Assembly: GCA_003049465.1 (NCBI GenBank)
Contig: PYSS01000020.1
Coordinates: 62,001 to 126,000 of the forward strand
Direction: 5' to 3'
Source: Magnaporthiopsis rhizophila
Lineage: Eukaryota; Ascomycota; Sordariomycetes; Magnaporthales; Magnaporthaceae
Length of the DNA: 64,000 nt
Under the pieces are notes generated by a model, which was not told the origin of the DNA, searched no databases, and worked only from the letters and a program-made list of their open reading frames with translations. The position numbers and the translations under genes are program-made. This document shows positions 10,685 to 21,508 of this stretch, in pieces; the stretch's first letter is position 1; each line of letters begins with the position of its first letter.

Positions 10685-13662
10685 TCTTCGCCCTGAACCC
10701 CTAGCAGGCTAATGCTGCTCCCCTCCGACAGCGAGGGGAAGCTGTGCGTGGCGACGCGTTCAAATCTGGCAAGGACAAAAAAAAAAAAAAAGGCGTTGAC
10801 AGGCTGGAATTGGCACTAAGAATTAATTGGTGCACATTGGGGGGGCGTGAATAACGTCACGGTGGTGACCGCGAACCGTGTGAGCGGGCCAATCAGGTTG
10901 CCGAAAATGATCGCGAACCGGGGACGGTAGGCCAGCTGCGGTGCCGACAGGGCCGGTAACGTGACCCGTCGACCGAATTAGGCCTGGTTGGCTGCTTCCA
11001 GTCGGGGTTGGCGATGGTGGTGGACAGTGCGCTTAGGTGGAGCTCTTGAGGTTGCGAATATCCTCAGCAGCCCGACTGCAGAATCCGCCGACGCGCAGCG
11101 GCAATCGCAAAGATTCTAGATCGAAAAAAAGACCAAGGACGAGTCGGCGGCAGTATATTAAATGCAGTGGGATATGCAGGCGGCTCTGCAGAATCGAACA
11201 ATGGTATTCTTACGATAAAGACGATGGGATTGCGACGTTGTCGATGGAAAAGGGCGTTTGACCGCAAGGAAAAAAAGTGTTGTGGTGGGTGGAAGTGGTG
11301 GGAGAAAGATCGTGGGTTTGGGCAGTTGGGGGAAGAAAAGGAGATTGGGGATGGCTGCGTTTTGAGAAGGTACGAAAAAATTTAGGCAGGGAAGAAACGG
11401 GTACAAGAAAAACTGGGGGGTGCGGCGGCCTTGGGCCATCTGGAATAGAGTCAATTATTAAACAAAGGCGAATTAAAAACACCAAGCCCGTGGTTAGCTT
11501 GGGGGGCGCGGGAGACCAGACAGGCCAGGTCGCATTGCAACCGCGCCGAGGGAGAAGGGGCGGGCGAGGAAAGCAAGGGGAAAGGGGAAGGGGAGGGGGC
11601 TTCGAGATGGGATGTGGCCAGAGTCAAAGGACCAGCCAGACCCGAACGGCATCAGACCGCCGAGCATGCCAAAAACAAGAAACACCAGGCCCAGCAGCAC
11701 GATGGGAACGGGGAGCCGGCGTAATGCCTCCATGCAGCCAGGGTGGGCAATCGATCAGTGCAGCAGGCACCAGGGAGGGAGCACAGTCCATCTCGGACAG
11801 CCTGCCCTGCCTTGGGCCAGGCCCTTTTTGGCAGATGGCTATGGCTGCCCGCGATGGGAAGGGAGAAGCGTCAAACGGGGAACCGGAGTGAGCGGGTGGA
11901 CGCTGCCGAAGCGAGGAACATGGATAAGGGCGCAGCCAAAGTTGCTGACGCGCGCACTGTTGGGCTGGCTGGCGGACTGGCTGGCTGGACAGGGCGGTTG
12001 CATGGCGTTGTGTGGTGTGCGTTTGCCAGGCGTGCGGCAGGCAAGAGGGAGAAAAAGAAACTCTCGGGGTGGGGCCCAATTGGGATTCCGATAGAGGGCG
12101 ACAGCCGCAGCCTGCAGGCAGAAAAAAAAAAAAACGAGCTGCCGCACGCACAGGTCAAAAAAAGCCCGGGTTGGAAAGGTGGGTGCGAGCTCCAGAGAGC
12201 TGGTGACTGGGTCCACCCCCGACGAAAAAAGGGTGTGTTGTTGTGGGACTGCGTGTCTGGCGGGTAATGACATGGCTCGTGCGAGAGGAGCCAGACGCAG
12301 GTCAGACTCCAGCTTGGGTGCGGGACGGCTGCTTGGCCCCTGCTCCGGAGGTTAATGTTTCTTTGGCGTGGACCGAAAAGGTGTGCACGCAGCCGAGAGC
12401 GCGTGGGGATGGTGGGATGTGCAAGGTGGAAACCCCACCAGGCGATTGGTGGAGGGGTTAGCTGCATGAGATGCTCCCGCCAAACCCCGGCCAGGTACCG
12501 AGGTACCTCTCTCCACCCTGCCAATTTAAGCACACCCGGTAGCCTCATTCGGTCCCACGGCGGTACTGGTCATGCCGAACATGGGTGGGGAGCTTTGCAC
12601 ATCAAACTTAGGTTGGGACGAATCCGCGGGAAACACAGAGGACTAAAACGGCCTGGCACGGTATGAAGAGCGCATCAATTCAAAGGGAAAACGCAAATGG
12701 CATTTCTTATTTTGGTTGTGTTGTCAAAATGCTTGTATGGTGTCCGATGTCTCGATCCATGGCATGCCTGGTACATGGTACGTACTGGAGGTACCAGGAT
12801 ACCCGCGTGGACACGGCCTGGCAGGTACCGAATCATAAGCCGAGAGACAAGCTAACGTGCAGATACATAATCCCTCAAACAAATTGCCTACCTGTAAACT
12901 TCCACCGCCCCAAACTCCAATAGAATGCCCCGAGCGAGGACTGTGCGGATCATCCGTGCAGCGATTTCTTGGTCGCTAACCCGCTGTGGCACATGGTACA
13001 TGGTACAGAACACAGACGGACTGCCCGGCCAATTCATTTCTACAGCTGACGCCCAATTGTTGGTGCAACCACTGCACAGACCATGCAGCAGCGACGATAC
13101 GCAACACACAGGTGAATCGGGCTGGATCAGACCAGGTAGGTGACTTGTGAGCATGACTGTTGCATGGCTAATTCAATTCGTATGAGGATTATCCTTTAAC
13201 CTTTGTTCTGCCTCTTTTGGTATCTTGCGACCCCTTCTTACTCTTTAACTGAATAAGCAATACAGGAAGCTCGTTCCGGATTGAAGCTTGTACTTGTCAA
13301 ACACGATGGGAATTCGTCAGCTCGGTCGGTCGGAGTGTTCATCAGGGACCGCTCTGCAATGAGAAGTTTCGACCGGCCTTAATCTTGGCCTGAAACGGCT
13401 GGGCTGACGGACCCTGCTTCTGGAATTTTCATCCCAATTGATCTGTCCCGGATCGACGCTAATGCACCCAATGTGGCTAGAGGACAACCCCGCCTGCCGC
13501 GCCGGCACCAGCCACACAGGTCGCGTGTTTCTGAGGCGCGCGCCGTGGGGTAAATCCGTCCTACGCTGGTGCACGCCCACTCTGGCGGCATTGACTTGTT
13601 GTCCCTCCTGCTCTTCCATCCTTCCATCCGAGCGGGCGGTCCGTCGTCGACAATCAGCAGAC
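10685..13662. other. Long divergent intergenic region between hpc2 and the RPAP1-like gene
   Basis: About 3 kb lie between two genes transcribed away from each other. A CCAATCA box (10889-10895) sits about 205 bases before the hpc2 ATG, and an A-tract near 10777-10791. GGTACC/GGTACATGGTAC strings recur around 12495-12510, 12772-12800, 12823 and 12992-13006. Open frames here overlap on both strands and show no known domain. A 5' UTR intron or a missed first exon of the RPAP1-like gene could lie at the right end, because CT-rich sequence followed by CAG precedes its ATG. Confidence 0.5.
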
Positions 13663-14988
13663 ATGGAATCAACTTTGCGTGTTTTCGACATCCAAGAGAA
13701 GGAGACCAGCGAAGCAAAAGCCCCGAGCTTCCCCCAAATCAAATCCACCGCCTCCGGCTTCCCCGAACACAAGAAGAGGACGCGAGTTTCCGCCTTCAAG
13801 AAGCAAAGACAGGCATCCGGAGGAGAAAATGGCGGGACCACAGGAGAACCTAGACGGAATGCGCCGGTCTCCGTAATGTCACAGTCTCCCGGCCTACCGG
13901 TTAGTGCCGGGGCAGGAGCAGCCAGCAAGCCTTCGCTCGACTCGGAGAAGCGGACGATAGATAGGGAGAACCGCCAGAGGCTGGCAGCGATGTCGTCCGC
14001 CGAGATCGCCGACGCGCAGGCGGATCTGCTTTCATCCCTGGACCCAAACGTTTTGCAGATGCTCCTACGCCGCGCGAATCTAGACGAGAAGCCCCCCGGC
14101 CCGGACCCATTCGCCATGGATAACGAGAGCTCCGCCGCGCCAGCAGCCGCCAAAACCGCCGAGCCTGGAGATGCGCATTCGACACAAACACAGACGGAAG
14201 GGGCGGAAGGCAAGACGGCGGAGCCCCGAGCCCCCAAAAAGACGGTGTCGTTTGCCGCAACGGTCGAGGACGAGGTTCCAGAGCCACCGCCACCACCACC
14301 ACAGCAGCAGCAAAGGCCAGATGAAGCGCAAGCGCAGCAACAGGAACCGCCCAGCACGACGACGAGCACCAGCACGACGCACTTCCCGCACGCGACCGGC
14401 CCGCCCGAGCTCGACCCCTCAGACCCAGACTTCCTCGAGTCGCTGCGGCAAAAATACTTCCCCAACCTCGCGGCCGACCCGGCCAAGCTGGCGTGGATGG
14501 CGCCCCTGCCGACCGAGGGCTCGCCCGCGGACCGCGACTCGCCCTACTACCCGGGCCAGGCCAGCGTGGCCGTTTCCCAGCTGCGCTTCGATTTCGCCGG
14601 CCGCCTGCTCCCGCCGCGCCTCAGCCGCACGATCCCGACGACCAAGGGCCTGCACCACCACGGCGAGGCGCCCGAGGCCGCGGGGTACACGGTCGCCGAG
14701 ATGGCCCGCCTGGCCCGCAGCGCCGTCCCCGCCCAGCGCTGCATCGCGTTCCGAACCCTCGGCCGCATCCTCTTCCGCCTGGGGAAGGGCGAGTGGGGGC
14801 CCGGCGAAGAGGGCTCCATGGCCATGGGCATTTTTCGCCAGGTCAGCGAGGGCAGGGTCCTCGACAGCCTCAACGAGGCCGCCTCGGTAGAGGATGGTAA
14901 AGGCCACCGCGCCGCCAGGGCGTACGCCATCGAGGCCCTGTGGCTCTATGAGAAGGGCGGCTGGAAGACTTGCTTCTCTGGGCGTTGA
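13663..14988 (+). CDS. RNA polymerase II-associated protein 1-like (RPAP1/Rba50)
   Basis: Predicted factor for cytoplasmic assembly and nuclear import of RNA polymerase II. The 441-aa product is close to yeast Rba50 (439 aa). It starts near the basic block EHKKRTRVSAFKKQR, which fungal members carry. The RPAP1 N-terminal motif (SSAEIADAQADLLSSLDPNV) is near residues 107-126. The RPAP1 C-terminal domain follows around residues 305-435, with LRFDFAGRLLPP, LHHHGEAPEAAGYT and a CIAFRTLGRIL segment. The middle is a Pro/Gln/Thr-rich linker. It appears as a single exon. The ATG at 13663 is the first in frame close to conserved sequence; the frame is open upstream to 13438 with no family resemblance. 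Homologs often begin with a further short acidic stretch, so a first exon may be missing. Confidence 0.85.
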   Translation: MESTLRVFDIQEKETSEAKAPSFPQIKSTASGFPEHKKRTRVSAFKKQRQASGGENGGTTGEPRRNAPVSVMSQSPGLPVSAGAGAASKPSLDSEKRTIDRENRQRLAAMSSAEIADAQADLLSSLDPNVLQMLLRRANLDEKPPGPDPFAMDNESSAAPAAAKTAEPGDAHSTQTQTEGAEGKTAEPRAPKKTVSFAATVEDEVPEPPPPPPQQQQRPDEAQAQQQEPPSTTTSTSTTHFPHATGPPELDPSDPDFLESLRQKYFPNLAADPAKLAWMAPLPTEGSPADRDSPYYPGQASVAVSQLRFDFAGRLLPPRLSRTIPTTKGLHHHGEAPEAAGYTVAEMARLARSAVPAQRCIAFRTLGRILFRLGKGEWGPGEEGSMAMGIFRQVSEGRVLDSLNEAASVEDGKGHRAARAYAIEALWLYEKGGWKTCFSGR

Positions 14989-15647
14989 TCCGGCGGCGAT
15001 GGGGGAGACATACAGATGGTGGGGACAAGCGCCGCAAAAAGCACAGGTAGCAGGCGTGGTCGTAAAGTGGCTCTGTTCAAAGCCCCCAGGGGTGGTGGAC
15101 TTTTGTGTACCTAGCGTTTGCCACGAGCCAAGATTAATGTGATACCCTTCAAATTACCAGTGTCCAGGTCTCGTTGAAGTGAACCATCAGTCATGCCCAA
15201 GGGCCTGGCCCAGCAGGCACGATGCATGTCCTGGGATGGAGGATAGCCACCACGAGAACATATTGTAATGAATGGCTCGTGACACCTACAAGATGGTCAG
15301 TGGTGATTCTTGTGTATGGCCGCGCGTTTGTCCACCCGGACAAGTGGTCGAGTCCGACAGACCATGCCGTCAATGAGACAATAATCCCCACGTTTGTATT
15401 TTTCTCGATGTCCCCCGCCTGGCAAAATACATACACCAAACCTCACATGTTTAACGAGTCCAATCGAAGGAGAAAATCAAAGTGAGAAGATGAGAAAAAA
15501 ATAAATCAGAATAAAAAAGATAAAGCTACCTATTCCCCAGAGATACATAAATTCTACCCATCCCATCCCCTGCTTTTCAGATTATCCGGCCTGAAAAGTA
15601 ATGCCATGAAGTGAACGTAAAGACCAAAATCGAAAAAAGTGCCGGCT

Positions 15648-15682
<35 letters not shown>

Positions 15683-15715
15683 ACCANNNCCCCCCCCCCC
15701 CCCCCCCCCCCGAGC
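14989..15715. other. Convergent intergenic region with sequencing gap
   Basis: This is the 3' flank of the RPAP1-like gene on the left and of the AP-1 beta gene on the right. I see no gene. The right end is a poly-C tract that contains three undetermined bases. Confidence 0.6.
15651..15711. repeat. Poly-C tract with 3-base N gap
   Basis: An almost pure C run of about 60 bases is broken by CCACCA and NNN at 15687-15689. It starts only a few bases past the AP-1 beta stop codon, inside that gene's 3' UTR. The true length is unknown. It is probably a hard-to-sequence homopolymer or assembly artefact. Confidence 0.9.
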
Positions 15716-18206
15716 TCAGAACAGACCCAGCAGATCCTCATTGTCGCTCTTTTTGGCTGTCGGAGCGCCGCCTGGCTGTGGGTGCAGCTGTTGGCCGGGA
15801 GGCGGCGGGGCGCTGGTGCCGCTCAGGTCCATGCCCGCGAACCCATTCATCATGTCACCCATGCCGCCTCCACCACTACCGCCGGCCGCCGGGGCCGAGG
15901 GCGCCGCGTCAAAGAGGCCCATCATGTCGGCCATGCTGCTAGATGGCATTGCACCGCCGGGGGCCCCAGGGCTGATGGGCGTGGCAGCCTCGGCGCTTGC
16001 GGGCGCGGCGCCGTCGAAGTCGATGTCGAGGAGGTTCTCCAGGTTGTTCTGGGACCCCGTGGCCGCGCCCCCGTTGGCGGCGGCCACGGCGGCCGCGATC
16101 GGGTTCTCGGCCGCCTCTTGCCTCTGCTCCTGGATGGCCGCTCGCTGGATCTCGTCGGCGCCGAACCGGCCCTTGCCGACGAACGACTCGGGAGGCTTGT
16201 GATAGACCGACGCGAGCGTCGAGAGCTCCATCAGGAGCTGCTCGAGCAGCGCGGGAGGGAGTGATGTCATCGTCGTGCTGATGGCTGGCTTCTGGGATAT
16301 GACAATGTTCTGCACGACATTCGACAAGAGTCAGTACACACACAAACCTGGTATCTACTATAGACAGGGAAAGCCTTATGACTAACCTTTGCGATTTCCA
16401 GGTCGCCCGAGAGCAGACGCCAGTAAACATAGGCCCGATCTCGGATATCCGGGTTGTCATTGTCCGCTGTTGCCATCTGGAGCACTTTTTGAACGAGACC
16501 TTGGTTGCTGCTGGGTTTCTTCAGGAAGAGCTTCACAACGGCCGTGAGGGTCTGCAGTTGTGTTTGAGTAAACTCTTCCATGAACCCATCCACAAAGCTC
16601 GTTAATATCTCGTCGGCGTTGCTGATCTTCTCGGCATACTCGCCCACGATCCAAATCAGCGACCCGCGCGCGTTGGGCTCGTCCAGGTCGTCTATGTGCT
16701 CGCACAGGGTCGGGATGACGCCCTCGTAGCCCGGGTACTTGCGCAGTATGTCCTTGATCACGACGACGACCTCCTGGACGACGTAGTTCACCTTGGTGGC
16801 CATGAGATCCAGCAGCACATTGACGCACTTCTCGCTCGCGCTCTCGATCTTGATGGCGACCTGACCGATGGCCTTGACGGCCCTGCGCACGAAGTCCATG
16901 TCCACCTCAAGAGCGTACTCCTTGAGCTCGGCGAGGAGCTGCTCAAAGTTCTTGTCGTTGGCTATCCGTACCATGATCTCGAGTTTCTGCATCTTGACGT
17001 AGGGCGGGTCGTTGTATTTGCAGAAAAATACCCTCAGCTCCTTGCTGAGAATGTCTGGCTTTGCTTGCAGGAGGAGATCGATGTTCCGGAGAGCGACGTA
17101 TTGGACCTCGGGGGCGGAAGCAACAAGTGTGACTGCGAGGCGAGTTAGAGGGCGGGACGGTCACTACCACATCCAGTTGAGCAAACAGGGGTCATGTCAG
17201 GTACCTAGTGGAGGCGCCATCTTCTTCAAGTACTGCCTGACCGAGTCCGGGTTGATGACCTTCATGTGGATGAAAACGACCTTGACGGCGGCCAGGACGA
17301 CGCTGGGGTTGACGTGCTGGAACTGCGGCGCAACCCTCTCGCAGATGTGCTCAGACTCCTTGACATCCTGGGGCGGGTAGTCGGCCAGGGTGGACAGGAT
17401 GGTGACACGCCCCCACTCGGTGCACTCGTTGAGGGCCATGAGGAGCTTCTTGAGCGTGGCCGGGGTGACGACGAGCGCCTTGGTCTCGGGCGCCGTCTCG
17501 GTGATCTCGGACAGGGCCTGGACCGAGTTGGCGACGACCATGGGGTTGGGGTCGCCGATCAGCTCCTGCAGCGTCTCGAGGAAGCCGTTCTCGATGCACA
17601 TGGTCGGATTCAGGTCGAAGAGTTTTGCGACACAGATGGCGGCCGTCTTGCGCACATATGGCGACTCGTCCCGCAGCGTCTTTCGCAGCGGCTCCTCCAT
17701 GTAGTCCACCATCTTGTCGACTCTGATGCACCCCATGGTCCGGATCGCCAGCGCCCTGATGAGCGGATTCGGGTCCTCTGAGTCTTGGACAAACGTGTTG
17801 ACGGCGAGAATGCACAGGTCCGGATGCGACTTTGCGTAGTTCCTAGTGCCATCCTGTCAGCAACAAAGCCAGATCGGAGCACGGCTGTGCCCTAGGGACT
17901 CTGAGCCCGAGGCCAGAGCCACTCGGACCGGCCCGGCGTGTAAGAAACATGCCAGCGTCTGCGGCGTCATGCATACATCAAGTAGAGATAGACCAGCTTC
18001 TTCTGGTCCAGGTCCGCTGTTGCGATATTCTTGAGCACGTCGGGGAACAAGGCCGAGACGTCCTTGCCGAGCGTCATGGCCATAATGGTCTTCTGGATCG
18101 ACTCCTTGCGTTCGTAGGCATACTGGGAGACCAGCCCGGCGCGGAGCTCAAACGTCTCTCCCTTCCTAGGGGCGGTAAAGGCCCCGCGGATCCTGTTTAC
18201 CGCCAT
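15716..18206 (-). CDS. apl2: AP-1 clathrin adaptor complex subunit beta
   Basis: Large subunit of the AP-1 adaptor that links clathrin to cargo at the trans-Golgi and endosomes. Exons are 18206-17977, 17842-17205, 17132-16387 and 16309-15716, with introns of 134, 72 and 77 nt that all keep phase. The product is 735 aa, similar to yeast Apl2 (726). Residues 1 to about 550 are the ARM-like adaptin trunk (start MAVNRIRGAF; FELRAGLVSQYAYERKESIQ near 18-37). The hinge carries the clathrin box LLDID near residue 635, and the protein ends in a second clathrin-type box, DLLGLF. No appendage (ear) domain follows, as expected for fungi. AP-1 is preferred over AP-2 beta because of the near-identical fungal beta-1 N-terminus. 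A poly-C tract follows the stop at once. Confidence 0.92.
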
Positions 18207-18617
18207 CGTGCCGTTGAGCACCAGGCTGGGGCGTTTGCGAGATGTTGGAGGGGCAAGTCAGTGACGGTCGTCTGGGCGTGAAGGCGATGAGTCCGAGGCT
18301 CGGCTGCGGGGGCGGTCGGTGGCTCAACTGGGGTCGCGGACAGGTTGTCAGGCGCCGGGAGCGTCCATGGGAGCGTGTCGCGGATATTCTGGGGAGGTAG
18401 GCAAGTCCCAAAGCATTAGGGGTCGGCAGGTTGGGTTGGCCATCAGCATCCTCGCTGTCTCCACTGAACACCACCGCTGGCGCTGGCGGGCGCTGAGTGG
18501 CTGTGCTACTGTGTGGCGCGAGCTCCTTGGACCTGTGTTTGCTACTCAAGCCACACATCTCGCAGCGTCAGTTGTATGCATAATCCATACCCCACCGTTT
18601 ACGAATCGAGTGTCTGA

Positions 18618-18680
<63 letters not shown>

Positions 18681-19369
18681 CCTCTCAACTCTAAGCAACG
18701 GTAAAAAAAAAAAAAGTATTAATAAACAACTACATTTGTGCAGGAGATTCTTTGGAGAGAAATTCCACTTTGAAAGGAGTAAAAGACGCTGGCTCGTCTA
18801 CAGCACCCCAGCACCAAGACAAACCCAAGCTCGTTCACTTATCGACTAGAGAGTTCCCATGGTGTGTATCCATCCTCCTTATACACCCCTAATATTACAT
18901 AATGTCTCACCATGCCGCCGCCGGCCTAGGCCAACCTTCCAAACCTCAGACGGCTCTTTAGAGAGGCAAGGACCGACAATGAAGAGCGCGAGGTGTCGCG
19001 GAGAGCGGTATGAATATTCCTCTTGCTCGCACCCAATGCCCCTTAGGAAAGCAGGTGCTTACTTCAACCATCACCATCACATCCAGTTCTACAATGCCGT
19101 CCTATTCATGGGCTCGGTTGCTGTCTTCAGTCTGATCGCACAGAGGATGAACGCGACGAGGTAGCAGGAACATTTCTCGTATAGCCGAATCATTCACTAG
19201 CATCTACAAATACAGGCAGGCAAGCATATGCAATGTCATGAGCAGAGACCATCATACAGTAGCTCCCCCCAGTGAACTCCCATGACATGAACCGCGCCGC
19301 AGCATTTATACATTGCCACTTCTCATTATTACAATTACCCACCGGCCGAACTTTCCAGGGTGTGCGCCT
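18207..19369. other. Intergenic with a 58-base poly-T tract
   Basis: Upstream flank of the AP-1 beta gene and downstream flank of the HIRIP3-like gene, both on the minus strand. No gene is supported. The main features are the T58 run and a nearby A13 run at about 18702-18714. Confidence 0.6.
18620..18677. repeat. Uninterrupted poly-T tract, 58 bases
   Basis: Fifty-eight consecutive T residues on the plus strand, which is poly-A in the direction of the flanking genes. It lies about 690 bases downstream of one stop codon and about 410 bases upstream of the next ATG. I found no target-site duplication or SINE-like internal promoter next to it, so an origin as a retroposon tail is only a possibility. 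Confidence 0.95.
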
Positions 19370-21508
19370 TCAGTCCGACTCGCTCTCATCGCCAAGGAAA
19401 GCCAGGTCTGCATGTCGCTTGTCCAGCCGGCGGCTCTTGGCAAACGGCTTGACGTCGGGCCCGCTCCCGTCGTCAGACCCATTCTTTTCCTTTTTCGGCT
19501 TCTCGTCATCATCGTCACCGTCCTCATCACCGCTGCCTTCCGCCATGGACTTCCTGCTGTTTCCGGCGGCGGCGGCTCGGCTCCTCGATGCCCGGCCGCC
19601 GACGCCCCAGGACTTGTTCATCTCCTGCACGGCCTCAAGGTCAGCCGCAAGCTCCCTCATCTCCTTTATCTCACGCGCCTTGGCCTCGGAAAAGCGCCCG
19701 TCCATGCCGATGTCCCGAAGCATCCCCCTAAGGTGCTTGATCTTGGCCTTGGTGTTGTCGCCGTGCTGCTTGAGCTCAAACGCCCAGATCTTGCGCACGC
19801 CGCACTTGACCAACTGGCCCTGGAGCTTCTTGATCTCGGCCTCGTCCGGGGACAAGGCCTCGGCCCCTCCTGCTGATTTCCTACCTCCGCTCGTCGCCTT
19901 CTTCGTCGTGCCCTTGGCGGGCTTGGACTCGGATGCGTCTTTGCCCTTGGCCTTCCTGCCTCGCTTTGCCTTTGTGGGCGGCTCATCGTACACTATCGAC
20001 ATGCTGCTGTCGGAATTGTAATCAACAGCCGCCGGCTTCTTTTCTTTTGCAGGTTTCTTTTCGTCGTCGGAGGAAAAGTTCTCCTTGACATTGCTGAGGG
20101 GCGAGTCTTCGTCGTCCTCTTCCTTTTTCTTCATGGCCTGCTTCACCGAGATGACGTCGTCCTCCAGCTCGGCCTTCGCCTCCTTCTTCGATTCCTTCTT
20201 TGGCCCCTTCCACAGCTCTTTCTCCGTCTCCTCCTTTGGTTCCGACTCGGCCTCACTGTCCCCATCAACCTTGACGGCTATCTCGTCTTTGTAGCGCTTC
20301 TCTTCCTTGACAGCGGGCTTGTCTTCGTCCTCGTCGCCATCGGAGTCGGCAGGTTTCTTGATTTTTCGCTTGGGCGCTGCGCGTTTTGTGGGCGCCTTCT
20401 TCTTGGCCGGCGCCTTTTTCTTCTTCGTCGGTTTTGTCTCCACCTCACTCTCAGAGTCCTCCTCGACGTCCATTGTTTCTTCGGACTCCTCATCTTTGGC
20501 CACGTCCGACTCCTCATCTTCCGAGTCGGGGGCGGTCTTGCGCTTCTTCTTCGGGGCTGTGCTGCGCTTAACCGCCTTCCTCTTTTTGGCTGGTTTGACG
20601 TCCTCAACTTCACTCAGATCCGAGAGCTCCGAGGACGAATCGGCCTTCTTGACGGCAGCCTTCTTCTTGGCCTCGATGGGACTTGAGGATTCCATCTTGT
20701 GCTCCTTTTTGGCTGGTTTGGCATCCTCAACGTCGCTCGGGTCTGAGAGCTCTGAGGGCGAGCTGGCTTTCTTGACGGCAGCCTTTTTCTTGGTCACGAT
20801 GGAACTTGATGACTCCTTTTTCTTCTGCTTTTTGGCTGGCTTAACCTCGACGTCGCTCAGGTCCGAAAGTCCCGAAGATGATTCGGCCTTCTTGATAGCA
20901 ACCTTCTTCTTGGTTGAGAGGGGACTTGAGGACTCCCTCTTCTGCTCCTTTTTAGCTAGCGTGGCATCCTCGGATTCACTCAGGTCTTGGAGTTCTGAGG
21001 ACGAGTCGACTCTCTTGACAGCAGCCTTCTTCTTGGTTAAGAGGGGACTTGAGGACTCCATCTTCAGTCGCTTTTTGGCGGGCGCAGACTCCTCGCTGGA
21101 CTCGCGCTTGAGCCCGTTCTTGGAGTCTTCGGGTTCGGACTTGGGCCGCGCGGGGGACGACTCGGCGGTTGCCTCGGACTCGTTTGCGAATAGGTCACTC
21201 TTGACGTCGGAGGTCAAGTTAGCGAGAAAGTCCCAACGGGGCTGCAGTCGCCGGAGTGCGGGCTTCAAGATGCGCGAGGGGCAGAGGGAGATGCGCGAGC
21301 GCATGAAACTTACGACGGCATCCTTTATAATATCCTTGGATCTGCCCTTCCAATTGGCCGATGTGAAAAAGCCGGACCCAAGCTCCAACTCCTGCTCCAC
21401 GCGCGCGCGCACGCCGTTGACCGACAGCTCGCCGCGCTGGCCGCTGTTGAAAATGTCTCGCGCGGCGGCCACGAGGGCCTGCTCTAGGGCTTTGGCTTTA
21501 GGAGGCAT
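19370..21508 (-). CDS. HIRIP3-like / DEK-C-like nuclear protein, highly charged
   Basis: Probable nuclear histone-binding or chromatin protein. Exons are 21508-21314 and 21199-19370. The 114-nt intron (GTAAGT donor, GCTAAC branch, AAG acceptor) is in frame and stop-free, so it can be mistaken for coding. The spliced product is 674 aa. Residues 1-70 form a DEK-C/HIRIP3-type helical domain (ARDIFNSGQRGELSVNGVRA, then FFTSANWKGRSKDIIKDAV). Four tandem copies of about 41 residues follow (20588-21076), each with KESSSP, TKKKAAVKK and SSSELSDLSDVED motifs, then long Lys- and Glu-rich stretches. A conserved C-terminal block near residues 515-595 (KKLQGQLVKCGVRKIWAFEL and HLRGMLRDIGMDGRFSEAKA) resembles the HIRIP3 C-terminal region. 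Family placement is moderately sure; function is inferred. Confidence 0.75.
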   Translation of the reverse strand: MPPKAKALEQALVAAARDIFNSGQRGELSVNGVRARVEQELELGSGFFTSANWKGRSKDIIKDAVVSFMRSRISLCPSRILKPALRRLQPRWDFLANLTSDVKSDLFANESEATAESSPARPKSEPEDSKNGLKRESSEESAPAKKRLKMESSSPLLTKKKAAVKRVDSSSELQDLSESEDATLAKKEQKRESSSPLSTKKKVAIKKAESSSGLSDLSDVEVKPAKKQKKKESSSSIVTKKKAAVKKASSPSELSDPSDVEDAKPAKKEHKMESSSPIEAKKKAAVKKADSSSELSDLSEVEDVKPAKKRKAVKRSTAPKKKRKTAPDSEDEESDVAKDEESEETMDVEEDSESEVETKPTKKKKAPAKKKAPTKRAAPKRKIKKPADSDGDEDEDKPAVKEEKRYKDEIAVKVDGDSEAESEPKEETEKELWKGPKKESKKEAKAELEDDVISVKQAMKKKEEDDEDSPLSNVKENFSSDDEKKPAKEKKPAAVDYNSDSSMSIVYDEPPTKAKRGRKAKGKDASESKPAKGTTKKATSGGRKSAGGAEALSPDEAEIKKLQGQLVKCGVRKIWAFELKQHGDNTKAKIKHLRGMLRDIGMDGRFSEAKAREIKEMRELAADLEAVQEMNKSWGVGGRASRSRAAAAGNSRKSMAEGSGDEDGDDDDEKPKKEKNGSDDGSGPDVKPFAKSRRLDKRHADLAFLGDESESD
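20588..21076 (-). repeat. Four tandem ~123-bp coding repeats
   Basis: Inside the HIRIP3-like gene, four consecutive units of 41, 40, 41 and 41 codons align. Each begins with Lys-Lys, then a KxESSSP phosphosite-like motif, a TKKKAAVKK basic patch and an acidic SSELSDLSDVED patch, and ends in Pro-Ala or Leu-Ala. The units are diverged but clearly homologous. Confidence 0.85.

Noticed and set aside
11871..12548. 225-codon minus-strand open frame in the hpc2/RPAP1 intergenic region
   Set aside because: It is low complexity (Pro, Ser, Phe runs) with no domain, and other frames are equally open. I keep the region as non-coding.
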